Source: an uncultured Enorma sp. (GTDB lineage Bacteria > Actinomycetota > Coriobacteriia > Coriobacteriales > Coriobacteriaceae). Taken from it: DNA of 18,384 nucleotides. A program made the translations under genes and the position numbers. How positions within the stretch are numbered: position 1 is the first letter of the stretch; every line of letters begins with the position of its first letter. The notes under the pieces were generated by a model. That model made no database searches, was not told the origin of the DNA, and saw nothing but the letters and a program-made list of their open reading frames with translations. The stretch spans positions 1 to 18,384 of the forward strand of contig CAJLVH010000021.1 in assembly GCA_905210055.1 (NCBI GenBank), read 5' to 3'. Shown piece after piece: positions 6,876 through 14,302 of the stretch.

Positions 6876-9800
6876 TTATGCTCCGTACCTCAAGCGCCTC
6901 CCCTCGATCTGCCTGTATACCCGCTCCGTCTCGGGCTCGGGAGCGCGGTCGGCCTGTCGGCGCAGGTGCTCCCGATGCATGCGATACACCTCCTCGACAT
7001 CTGAATACCGTCCGGCAAGCTCGTAAACCTGCAATGCGCGTCGTACGACATCCTCGCGTCCCGCCTCGCTGCGCAGCGCCGCCTCGATCATCCAAAGCGC
7101 GGAGTTCACATCCTCTTCCTCGATCGCTACGTCCACGCCGCGAATCATGCAGTCGATGAACTTCGTCTGCAGTACATGACGCATATGGGTGAAATACGGG
7201 ATGGTGCAGCGATCGGGGACGAGCAGCGGCCCCAAATACAAGCTCTCCACCTTCAAGCACATCGATATGAGCTGCGAAGAGCTCATGCGGAGGTGTCCGA
7301 GCAGGATCTCGCGCGCGAGCTCGCCAAAGCGGACGACATCGCAGTCCACGAACTCGCTGTTGAAGGCGATGCCATCCCCCTGCGTCACGATGTACTGCGG
7401 CCCATCCTTGCGCTGCCCCAGGGCATGTCGCAACGTCGACAACGTCGAATAGAGGTTCTCACGTGCCTTCGCGTAATCCAAACCCGGCCAGATTTCCTCG
7501 GTGATGGTGCGACGCGTGACGTACGTTCCCCGTTCGATAGCGAGGCGCGCTGCAAGAAGCCCTATCTTGCGCCGCTTCCAGATGGTATCCGTAAGGACAT
7601 GCCCGTTCCTCGTCACCGAGAAACCGCCGAGCAGCCGGATGGACACCCTCCCGACCTCCTCTTCTGAATAATCCTTTGCGAACAGCTCGAACAAGGGCTG
7701 CTCTTCGTCTTTCGGATCCTCATCGAACAGATAGTACGGGGCGGTGCCCGCCGGCAGCATGCGACGCAGCGCATCGGCGCGCGGGCCCAAAACCGATATC
7801 GCAAGCCGTGCGAACAGCCTGAACGAAGGCGTGAGCAACGTCTCCTTGTGCAAGGAGAACCACGCGGCGAGCTCGGCGTCATCGCGTGCTGCAGAGAGGC
7901 AAGCCGCGCATTCCCAAGCCTCCGCAGGCGTCACATCCTTCCTGTTCAGATCCTGAAGACCTGCTTCTTCGCGCACCGCTCCGCGAGACATACCGCACAG
8001 ATGCGCGATGCGCTCAAGGAATCCCGCCTGCATCTGCAAGTACGGTTGGCCTTCGTCCGCGAGCTTCAACACCTGCTGTGCACGGAAGCGCGCGTTGATT
8101 GCCTGGCCTTGCACGAGCTCCTGCCAACCGGCGAACAACGTCGCTGTCAACTGCAGCGATAGGTCGGATGCTCGGAGTGCTGCGGTGCCCGCATCGGTGA
8201 AAGCGCGCTCGTCGATGAGCGGTGACCCTGCGAGCAGGCGCCGAGCCGAACGCACGAGCCTAGCATAGTTCACCAGCGGTGCCAGCTTGCGCTCGCGAAA
8301 TACACGGTCCGCCACTGCGAGCTCCGCGTCATCCTTACCGATATGGCCAAGAGAGCCCATGAGCGCCTCGGCGAGCATGACGTCGCAACGCAGAAATGCC
8401 AGCGGGATATCGACCGCATCATCGCCCTGCAGACCGTTGCTCACCCGTTCGAGCAAGCGCTCCGCGTCTCCCGTCCACTCCCCGCATTCAATGAGCGCCC
8501 GACGGCAACGTGCATGCACCTCGAGCGCCTCGCAGTCGATGCCCCGTGGCGCGCTGCCGCGCTTCCTAAGCGCAACCACCGCAGGAAGATCTAGGCCGGA
8601 CGCATGCGACACCGACCTGGCAAGCAGCCGAGCCTCCTCCCATGCCTGCCGTTGCGTCGCCGACACCACCTCGTCCACGCGAAGGCGGAGCTCCCCGCCA
8701 ACAGCGCGCGCTAAACGGTAATCTCCCGCAGTCAACGAGGAAGCATAGACGGCGAGTTCGAGCATGAGCGATGCGCGCTCGCCTCCGCCCGCTTCATGGC
8801 GCCGTGCCGTCACCTCGCTCACGAAGCGTGCGTGCCCGTGCATCGCAAAGAGGAGCGGGAACGCATCGACGAAGTCCGCAGCCTCCTTCGCAGAAAGATG
8901 CTCGTCGACGAGCGCGACCGCCCGATCAGCACGACCTGCCTTCAGAAGGGCGCGAGCGGTACGCCGAACGAGCGGCAGCGCATCGCGGGCGATACCCTCG
9001 CGAACCTGTCTGCGCGCGCCCGGCTCGGAGCCCAAGCAGGTGAAGGTTCCCAACGCCCTGTCCTCGCCGAATACCGGATACTCTCGCAACAGCGACCGCA
9101 GCTCAGGAGCGGAGGCGTCGAGCCCTGCGCGCGCAAGATCGCTGAAGTTCCCATCTCCTGCCAACAGCAGCATCGCTGCAAGTTTATACCGCGCCGCATC
9201 GATGCGGTTGAGCTCTTCCAGCATGGTGCGGTACATGTCGACCACATGGCTCTCCACCGGCTGGGGCATCGTTGCCGTCTGATTTGTCATGCCCTGAAGG
9301 GCAGCCACGAGGAGCGGCACGCCCTGCGTCAGCGTGTATACGTCGAGCGAGGCGGAGATGGAGAGCACGTGGGACCATTCGGCAAATTCCCGCGGCTGTA
9401 TCTTGAGCTGCTGCGCCCCGAACTTCGCCGCATCACCCATTCTGCGCGTAAGCTCACCAGCCGCGGGCGTACATGCCACGACGACCTCTATGCCGGCGGC
9501 GCGCGCATCCCTGAGCACGTCTATAAAGGCATCGATGTCCGATCCCTCGAACGGCGGCAGGTTATCGATCGCGATCGCCGGATGCGGCGCCGCGGCGAAT
9601 GTCTCGGTGATCTCCTCGATCTGGACGGAAAGCTCGGCGACAACCGCGTCCTCCGCGTCGATGAGCCGAACGTTCCCCCGTTCCGGGTCGTTGGCAACCT
9701 CATCTACATACTGGATGAGCAATGCAGTCTTGCCAAATCCCTTCGGCGCGCACACCACGCCTATCCCAGCGCTCGATACCTGCCGGATGACCTCTTGGAT

Positions 9801-9956
9801 GAGTGCTGTTCTGCGTACCATGAAGCTCGGCCCCATGGGTAGCGTCCGCGCACCACGTGCTCTCGGGCGAGCCGCCCGCACACCTCCGCCAGAAGCCACC
9901 TTGCCCGTGGTCTTCGTCGCATGCCGTTTCGCTGCATTCCAAGAATCCATTCCCAT
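6876..9956 (-). CDS. Large P-loop ATPase transcriptional regulator with C-terminal SARP-type winged helix and BTAD domain
   Basis: The 1026-aa cytoplasmic protein has three visible parts. First is a MalT/LAL-like NTPase: Walker A APKGFGKTALL at about 70-80, Walker B AIAIDNLP with D131. A long helical middle (about 280-760) looks like TPR-type solenoid. Last is an output module: residues 770-870 hold an OmpR/SARP winged helix (VSIRLLGGFSV, then TRRTITEEIWPGLDYAKARENLYSTL, named by its ends, then YIVTQGDGIAF), and about 875-1015 a BTAD-like helical domain (ALWMIEAALR, VYELAGRYSDVEEVYRMH). MalT-type regulators normally end in a LuxR helix-turn-helix, so this is an ATPase-plus-SARP arrangement. 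The ATG at 9956 is preferred because GAGGG precedes it at good spacing. Alternatives are ATG 9974 (GGATAGGG abuts it too closely) and TTG 10019. Signal and targets are unknown; the repeats upstream suggest autoregulation. Confidence 0.9.
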   Translation of the reverse strand: MGMDSWNAAKRHATKTTGKVASGGGVRAARPRARGARTLPMGPSFMVRRTALIQEVIRQVSSAGIGVVCAPKGFGKTALLIQYVDEVANDPERGNVRLIDAEDAVVAELSVQIEEITETFAAAPHPAIAIDNLPPFEGSDIDAFIDVLRDARAAGIEVVVACTPAAGELTRRMGDAAKFGAQQLKIQPREFAEWSHVLSISASLDVYTLTQGVPLLVAALQGMTNQTATMPQPVESHVVDMYRTMLEELNRIDAARYKLAAMLLLAGDGNFSDLARAGLDASAPELRSLLREYPVFGEDRALGTFTCLGSEPGARRQVREGIARDALPLVRRTARALLKAGRADRAVALVDEHLSAKEAADFVDAFPLLFAMHGHARFVSEVTARRHEAGGGERASLMLELAVYASSLTAGDYRLARAVGGELRLRVDEVVSATQRQAWEEARLLARSVSHASGLDLPAVVALRKRGSAPRGIDCEALEVHARCRRALIECGEWTGDAERLLERVSNGLQGDDAVDIPLAFLRCDVMLAEALMGSLGHIGKDDAELAVADRVFRERKLAPLVNYARLVRSARRLLAGSPLIDERAFTDAGTAALRASDLSLQLTATLFAGWQELVQGQAINARFRAQQVLKLADEGQPYLQMQAGFLERIAHLCGMSRGAVREEAGLQDLNRKDVTPAEAWECAACLSAARDDAELAAWFSLHKETLLTPSFRLFARLAISVLGPRADALRRMLPAGTAPYYLFDEDPKDEEQPLFELFAKDYSEEEVGRVSIRLLGGFSVTRNGHVLTDTIWKRRKIGLLAARLAIERGTYVTRRTITEEIWPGLDYAKARENLYSTLSTLRHALGQRKDGPQYIVTQGDGIAFNSEFVDCDVVRFGELAREILLGHLRMSSSQLISMCLKVESLYLGPLLVPDRCTIPYFTHMRHVLQTKFIDCMIRGVDVAIEEEDVNSALWMIEAALRSEAGREDVVRRALQVYELAGRYSDVEEVYRMHREHLRRQADRAPEPETERVYRQIEGRRLRYGA

Positions 9957-10052
9957 TGCTTCCCTCGCATTCATCCCTATCCGAACGATACGGGGAAGAC
10001 GGCAGCGTCGGCGTGTCAATCGCCTGCGATATTCAAAATTGGTTTGCTTTGT

Positions 10053-10071
10053 GCAAGATTATGGCAAGATT
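10053..10071. promoter_or_regulatory. SARP-like direct repeats upstream of the BTAD regulator
   Basis: GCAAGATT occurs at 10053-10060 and again at 10064-10071, exactly 11 bp apart. A third exact copy lies at 10286-10293 and a seven-base copy in opposite orientation at 10147-10153. SARP proteins are known to bind short direct repeats with 11-bp period near the -35 region. The pair lies about 100 bases upstream of the start of a gene whose product has a SARP-type DNA-binding domain, so autoregulation is a reasonable inference. Confidence 0.5.
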
Positions 10072-10194
10072 CGCGCCCATGTTGAAAACTTCCAGCAGGT
10101 ATGAACCAACCCGCTGGTATACAAGCGCGCTGCGTCACGCTAGCGTATCTTGCGCTCCACATGCGCGCCATCGATTCTTAAAGCAGGTACCATT

Positions 10195-10276
10195 CGCAGA
10201 TTACCCCCTTCCGTTCGCAGCTCCGGCCTGTCCCCTTCCCCAATCGTATGATAGGGGGTATGTTTTTTAATCTGCG
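10195..10276. repeat. Bipartite inverted repeat in the regulator upstream region
   Basis: CGCAGATTACCCCC (10195-10208) is matched by GGGGGT (10254-10259) and AATCTGCG (10269-10276), giving two stem parts of 8 and 6 bp with a nine-base bulge on the right arm that includes a T6 run. The loop is about 45 bases. It may be an RNA structure or paired operator half-sites. Confidence 0.45.
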
Positions 10277-10360
10277 GCTCCACCTGCAAGATTAAGCTAA
10301 GGTTGATGTCAGACCATAGAAAGCGACGTGGAAAACATCGGCATGCGATGCGCAGAGCAA

Positions 10361-10392
10361 AAGGCGGATCCCGACATCACGAAATCCGCCTT
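10361..10392 (-). terminator. Probable nagB (crr-nagB) terminator
   Basis: On the minus strand AAGGCGGAT (10392 to 10384) pairs perfectly with ATCCGCCTT (10369 to 10361) across a 14-base loop. TTTTGCTCT follows, counting the last two stem bases. It lies about 95 bases after the nagB stop. The T-tract is short, so efficiency may be moderate. Confidence 0.65.
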
Positions 10393-10486
10393 GAACCGTT
10401 TTTCGATGGTGCATACCCAGCGAAACCGCGTTGGCATCTTAGGCATGCCTTTTAGGATGCGAAGCCTACCTCAGAATCCCCGCCGC

Positions 10487-11218
10487 CTACTCGCACAGCG
10501 CGAGCGCCTCGGTGTCGGCAACCACGACGACATTCGGATGCAGCTGCAAAATCGACGCCGGGCAGCTCGGGGTCACAGGACCGAAGCACATATCGTGGAC
10601 GGCCTGAGCCTTGGCGGCACCGTTGGCCACCACGAGGATCATGCGCGCGTACATGATGGTCTGCACGCCCATGGTGTACGCCTGGCGCGGAACGTCCTCC
10701 TCGCGCTCAAAGAGGCGGCTGTTCGCCTTGATCGTGGACTCGGTGAGGTCGACGCAGTGCGTGCCCTTCGAGAAGTGGTCATCGGGCTCGTTGAAGCCGA
10801 TGTGGCCGTTATTGCCAATACCCAGAAGCTGCAGATCGGGATAGCCCGCCTCGGCAACCATCTTGTCATACTCGCTGCAGGCAGCGTCCGCATCGGGATT
10901 GGAGCCATCGGGCACATGCGTGTTCGCGAGGTCGATGTTGATGTGATCGAAGAAGTTGTCGCGCATGAAAAAGTGATAGCTCTGCGGGTCGTCGTGCGTG
11001 AGACCGCGATACTCATCGAGGTTGTACGTGCTCACCTGGGAGAAGTCCACGTCGCCCTTCTTATACCACTCGATGAGCTGATGGTACGCCCCGATCGGCG
11101 TGCTGCCCGTAGCAAGACCAAGCACGCAATCAGGTTTCAAGATAACCTGCGCCGAGATGATGTTCGCCGCCTTGCGGCTCATATCGTCGTAATCGCGCGC
11201 CTTGACGATCTTGAACAT
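10487..11218 (-). CDS. nagB: Glucosamine-6-phosphate deaminase
   Basis: The 243-aa cytoplasmic enzyme converts glucosamine 6-phosphate to fructose 6-phosphate and ammonia (EC 3.5.99.6), the last step of GlcNAc and sialic acid catabolism. Family motifs are complete: LGLATGSTPIGAY (phosphate loop), STYNLDEYRGL with the catalytic Asp, SYHFFMRDNFF, LLGIGNNGHIGFNEP with the catalytic His and Glu, and ESTIKANSR. Length matches the short Bacillus-type form (about 240 aa) rather than the 266-aa allosteric E. coli form. The ATG at 11218 is chosen because GGAAGGGG stands six bases upstream; a TTG five codons earlier would lie inside that site. It follows crr by 63 bases on the same strand, and the gap has only a weak six-base-pair hairpin. 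Co-transcription with crr is therefore likely. nagA is not in the window. Confidence 0.96.
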   Translation of the reverse strand: MFKIVKARDYDDMSRKAANIISAQVILKPDCVLGLATGSTPIGAYHQLIEWYKKGDVDFSQVSTYNLDEYRGLTHDDPQSYHFFMRDNFFDHINIDLANTHVPDGSNPDADAACSEYDKMVAEAGYPDLQLLGIGNNGHIGFNEPDDHFSKGTHCVDLTESTIKANSRLFEREEDVPRQAYTMGVQTIMYARMILVVANGAAKAQAVHDMCFGPVTPSCPASILQLHPNVVVVADTEALALCE

Positions 11219-11281
11219 GAGAACCCCTTCCAACGAAGAACCCGCGAGCCCCGAACGGGTCGCATGCTAACCATAGTAGCG

Positions 11282-11776
11282 CTATTCGCGGGCGGTGAGG
11301 AGCTTCTCCAGCTCGCCCACGGTGTCGCCTACTTCGCCCTTGATGCACGAATATTCAGCAGAATTGCAGATGAGGATCGGCGCGGTGAGGTCATAACCTT
11401 CGCGCTTGATCGCATCGCGATCGAATTCGATGAGCACGTCTCCGCGTTTCACCGAGTCACCCACCGCAGCATGGACCGTGAAATGCCTGCCCTCGAGCTT
11501 CTCCGTATCGAGTCCGATATGCACGAGCACGTCGAGCCCCTCGTTCGTATGGAGCGCGACGGCATGACCGCTGGGGAAGATTGCCTTCACCTTCGAATCC
11601 GAAGGTGCGACGACCTTGCCTCCCGTGGGCTCGATCGCGACGCCTTCGCCGAGCGAGCCCGACGAGAACATCGGATCATGCACATCGGAAAGGGGGATGA
11701 CCTTTCCGGCGAGGGGAGAGAGCAGCACGCTGCTGTGCCCACGGAATCCCAACGTTTTCAAAACAGACTTGAACAT
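11282..11776 (-). CDS. crr: PTS glucose-type EIIA protein
   Basis: This 164-aa soluble protein is a free-standing EIIA of the glucose family (PF00358). It takes phosphate from HPr and hands it to an EIIB domain of a sugar permease. Phosphorylated His86 lies in LVHIGLDTEKLEG, and the partner His71 in FPSGHAVALHT; they align with His90 and His75 of E. coli EIIA-Glc. The core begins SPLAGKVIPLSDVHDPMFSS and includes GDVLIEFD, with nothing truncated. ATG 11776 is preceded by AAGGAAG at good spacing; the open frame continues upstream to 12019 but that part is not family sequence. Placement directly upstream of nagB suggests it serves aminosugar uptake (GlcNAc or glucosamine), but no EIIBC lies nearby, so it probably works in trans. 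A glucose role is equally possible. The symbol crr is given by family. Confidence 0.93.
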   Translation of the reverse strand: MFKSVLKTLGFRGHSSVLLSPLAGKVIPLSDVHDPMFSSGSLGEGVAIEPTGGKVVAPSDSKVKAIFPSGHAVALHTNEGLDVLVHIGLDTEKLEGRHFTVHAAVGDSVKRGDVLIEFDRDAIKREGYDLTAPILICNSAEYSCIKGEVGDTVGELEKLLTARE

Positions 11777-11838
11777 GTCTTCCTTTATAGCCAGAGTTAC
11801 TCGACTAAAGCAAAACAACGGCGCCCGCCGCGCCGCAT

Positions 11839-11870
11839 GGTATATCGTACACCCAAATATACCCAAATTG
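11839..11870 (-). promoter_or_regulatory. Putative crr promoter with overlapping repeats
   Basis: A -10-like TATACC (11839-11844, minus strand) lies downstream of two tandem ten-base units, ATTTGGGTAT and ATTTGGGTGT, on the minus strand (11849-11868). The same stretch has an inverted repeat, GGTATAT (11839-11845) and ATATACC (11857-11863). Either could be an operator. A GC-only hairpin, CGGCGC/GCGCCG (11819-11835), followed on the minus strand by TTGTTTTG, lies just below. No RAT antiterminator sequence of the LicT type was found. The rest of the gap up to the rpsI terminator (11871-12033) shows nothing recognisable. Confidence 0.4.
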
Positions 11871-12033
11871 GCACAACAAGGGGCGAAGAAGAATCGTTGA
11901 GGCAGAGCGCGAGACCCCGCCTTCTGCGCATGCCTTGGTACCCTGGGATGTGTTGGAAACAGGGCCGAATGCGTGGATAGCCCCACTCTCGACATGCGCC
12001 TTCCTGAACAGTCCGCCAACGTTCTCGCCGCAC

Positions 12034-12064
12034 AAAAAAAGAGCCCGCCAGGAAAGGCGGGCTC
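12034..12064 (-). terminator. Rho-independent terminator of the rplM-rpsI operon
   Basis: A perfect nine-base-pair stem GAGCCCGCC/GGCGGGCTC with a six-base loop is followed on the minus strand by seven Ts. It starts 27 bases after the rpsI stop. Confidence 0.95.
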
Positions 12065-12090
12065 CCAAGAAGCACTTCGTGCAGAAGCGG

Positions 12091-12486
<396 letters not shown>

Positions 12487-12489
12487 AGC

Positions 12490-12933
12490 TTATGCCTCCA
12501 GCTCGATCTTCGTAGGGTTCTGCGCAGCATGCGGATGCTCGGAGCCAGCGTAGATCTTGAGCTTGCCGAGCTGGGTGCGCCCAAGCGTGGTCTTCGGCAG
12601 CATACCGCGAACGGCACGGCGGATGACCTCCTCGGGATGACGCTCCATGGCGGTGCGGAAGCTCTCAGCCTTGAGGCCGCCGTTGTACCCGCTGTGGCGA
12701 TAGTAGGTCTTGTGATCGGCCTTGTTGCCGGTAAGCTGGACCTTATCGGCGTTGATGACGATCACGAAGTCGCCGCAGTCGGAATTGGGCGTGAACTGGG
12801 GCTTGTTCTTGCCGCGCAGGATCATGGCGATCTGCGTGGCCAGACGGCCCAGCACCTTGCCCTCGGCATCGATGAGGACCCAGTTGCGGGCGACCTCACC
12901 CTGCTTCGCGTAGTGAGTCGACTTTGAAATCAC
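12490..12933 (-). CDS. rplM: 50S ribosomal protein L13
   Basis: The 147-aa product is a full-length L13, an early assembly protein of the large subunit. Visible family motifs are RNWVLIDAEGKVLGRLAT, GDFVIVINADKVQLTGNK, KTYYRHSGYNGGLK and VRGMLPKTTLGR. The start is GTG at 12933: GGAGGAG stands six bases upstream and the reading (MISKSTHYAKQGEVARNW) fits L13. The frame is open further upstream, but that stretch crosses the promoter. It is the first gene of the rplM-rpsI operon. Confidence 0.97.
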   Translation of the reverse strand: MISKSTHYAKQGEVARNWVLIDAEGKVLGRLATQIAMILRGKNKPQFTPNSDCGDFVIVINADKVQLTGNKADHKTYYRHSGYNGGLKAESFRTAMERHPEEVIRRAVRGMLPKTTLGRTQLGKLKIYAGSEHPHAAQNPTKIELEA

Positions 12934-12997
12934 TTCGGACTCCTCCAATAAAACGTGTCGTAACAGAGATTCACGGGGCTCTGCAAATGACCGTAGA

Positions 12998-13025
12998 AGT
13001 ATACCGCACTGAGCTGCCTGGTCAA
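12998..13025 (-). promoter_or_regulatory. rplM-rpsI promoter
   Basis: TTGACC (13020-13025, minus strand) and TATACT (12998-13003) are each 5 of 6 to consensus and 16 bases apart. Transcription would start near 12991, giving a leader of about 58 bases. This is the best sigma-70-type promoter in the window. Of the remaining 307-base divergent gap (12934-13240), 13049-13190 shows nothing recognisable. Confidence 0.8.
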
Positions 13026-13030
13026 CGAGA

Positions 13031-13048
13031 TTTCGCAGACTTTTCGCA
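13031..13048. promoter_or_regulatory. 11-bp-spaced direct repeats above the rplM -35
   Basis: TTTCGCA occurs at 13031-13037 and 13042-13048, exactly 11 bp apart on the same face of the helix. The pair ends five bases from the rplM -35. It could be an activator site or UP-like element; two short repeats may also be chance. Confidence 0.35.
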
Positions 13049-13195
13049 ACCGATTGCAGCATGCCGGCGCGTAGCGCCACCGCCTTCAACCGCCAACGTT
13101 TAGCGCCCTTACTTTTTCGCTCCCACTCACTTGTCCTCGCCTATACGAATCGGTTCCACTCATAGAAATCATCGTAATGTCTGCGCATTTTTTCT

Positions 13196-13201
13196 TATAA
13201 T
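13196..13201 (+). promoter_or_regulatory. -10 element of the AbiEi/DUF559 gene
   Basis: A perfect TATAAT lies in an AT-rich patch 40 bases before the ATG. No good -35 was found 16-18 bases upstream (TCGTAA at 13172 is weak). The start would be near 13208, right at the edge of the AATCTT/AAGATT hairpin. Confidence 0.5.
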
Positions 13202-13208
13202 TTGCACT

Positions 13209-13225
13209 AATCTTTCGAAGATTTT
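13209..13225 (+). repeat. TTCGAAGAT hairpin in the AbiEi/DUF559 leader
   Basis: AATCTT (13209-13214) and AAGATT (13218-13223) pair across a three-base loop. The twelve bases TTCGAAGATTTT (13214-13225) recur exactly at 14335-14346, beyond the 3' end of the same gene, so the gene is bracketed by direct copies. Confidence 0.7.
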
Positions 13226-13240
13226 TGAAATGGAGTGCTT

Positions 13241-14302
13241 ATGAGTGCAGCGAACGATCGCATGCTTGATGCACTATTCGAAGAAGCCGAGCACCAAGGC
13301 AGATGCGCCTATTCGACAGACGCTCGCGTGCGCGGCATGCTCAACCGACGCGCTCGCCTAGGATCCATTGTCCGTCCGACAGAAGGGCTATTCGCTCGGA
13401 AAAACCACTGGCTTGGACTCAAACCCGATACCCGGGCGCTCCACATCATCAAAGCGCTGCAAGCTCTTCACCCTGGCTGGGTCTTCTGCCACGAATCCGC
13501 CGCCCTGCTATGGGGGCTTCCTATGCCCTATGCATCGCTCAGCCGAACGCACATTGCAACGACGCCGCGCGATCGCCGAAGTTCAAGAGGCGACATCGTT
13601 CGCCACTGCATCTCGAATGATGACGTCGTTGTTATTGACGGCATCCTTGTCACCTCGCTCGTCCGCACAGCTTTCGACTGCCTGAGGAAGAGACCGTTCG
13701 ACCACGGCCTGCCCATCGCCGACCGCGCTGCCGCGCTCAGCGACCTTTCCCCCACCCAGCTGCAGCAGCGTTTTAGGAAAATCGGTAGGGGCTGCACGGG
13801 CGTACAGCGCGCAATCGGCATCATGGGATATGCCGATGCGAAAAGCGAGAGCTGGCTCGAATCGTACGCTCGCGCCCTTATGATCACGCAGGGCTTCTCG
13901 CTACCTCGACTCCAAGTCGAGCTGCCCCGCCCCCTTGATCCGTCGCGTGTTTATCGCGTCGACTTCCTCTGGGATATGCCAGATGGTTCGCATGTCATCG
14001 GTGAAGCGGATGGTATGCGGAAGTATCACGAAGACGCCGAGCGTTCAGGATGCTCAGCAGTGAGCACGCTTGCCGACGAGCAGCATCGCGAGGCCGAGCT
14101 CACCCTATACGGCTTTCCTGTCTTACGCATATCGTATGACGACACGCAGCATATTGAAACGTTCGTTGACAAGCTCATGTGCTATGGCATCCCGCGAAGC
14201 TCCGAGGTTGTCGGAGCCATTCGCAAGCTCGCTACCCAAAACCCTGCAAGTTCGCTTCGCTACACCCATGTTCACCTGAAACCAGAAATCTTCGAAGGAT
14301 AA
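13241..14302 (+). CDS. Orphan AbiEi-like / DUF559 (Vsr-fold) protein
   Basis: The 353-aa product resembles actinobacterial proteins annotated as type IV toxin-antitoxin AbiEi-family antitoxins with a C-terminal DUF559-like domain. The N-terminal half (about 20-165) has the AbiEi pattern: VRPTEGLFARK, HESAALLWGLP (84-94), and DGILVTSLVRTAFDCL (133-148). The C-terminal half (about 200-318) has a PD-(D/E)XK-like layout: SESWLES (202-208), RVDFLW with D241, GEADG with E255 and D257, K261, then GFPVLRISYDD. It is therefore a candidate nuclease fused to a DNA-binding, antitoxin-like module. The ATG at 13241 has GGAG six bases upstream. No AbiEii nucleotidyltransferase or other partner is beside it; it sits alone between the L13-S9 operon and ppc. 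The AT-rich, repeat-bearing flanks hint at insertion. Activity and any defence role are inference. Confidence 0.85.
   Translation: MSAANDRMLDALFEEAEHQGRCAYSTDARVRGMLNRRARLGSIVRPTEGLFARKNHWLGLKPDTRALHIIKALQALHPGWVFCHESAALLWGLPMPYASLSRTHIATTPRDRRSSRGDIVRHCISNDDVVVIDGILVTSLVRTAFDCLRKRPFDHGLPIADRAAALSDLSPTQLQQRFRKIGRGCTGVQRAIGIMGYADAKSESWLESYARALMITQGFSLPRLQVELPRPLDPSRVYRVDFLWDMPDGSHVIGEADGMRKYHEDAERSGCSAVSTLADEQHREAELTLYGFPVLRISYDDTQHIETFVDKLMCYGIPRSSEVVGAIRKLATQNPASSLRYTHVHLKPEIFEG

Larger units (their letters stand above)
9957..10486. other. 530-base non-coding region upstream of the BTAD regulator
   Basis: No gene was found on either strand. It holds four copies of GCAAGAT, a bipartite inverted repeat (10195-10276) and the probable nagB terminator (10361-10392). 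Because nagB runs in the same direction and seems terminated, the regulator must have its own promoter here. A possible -35 TTGCAC (10051-10056, minus strand) overlaps one repeat, but the -10 candidates near 10028-10034 are poor. The length and structure leave room for a small RNA, which cannot be shown from sequence alone. Confidence 0.6.

Noticed and set aside
8796..9842. Plus-strand open frames opposite the BTAD regulator
   Set aside because: They are shadows of GC-rich codons of the minus-strand gene; no domain motif and no start signal.
9957..10486. Protein gene or tRNA in the long non-coding gap
   Set aside because: Short frames lack ribosome binding sites and family features; no cloverleaf or CCA-type end was seen.
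11777..11870. LicT/SacT-type RAT antiterminator in the crr leader
   Set aside because: The conserved RAT hairpin sequence is absent, and the GC hairpin overlaps the predicted transcript start.
10328..11980. 550-codon plus-strand open frame across nagB and crr
   Set aside because: It covers two recognised minus-strand genes and their gap; a protein spanning unrelated genes antisense is not credible.
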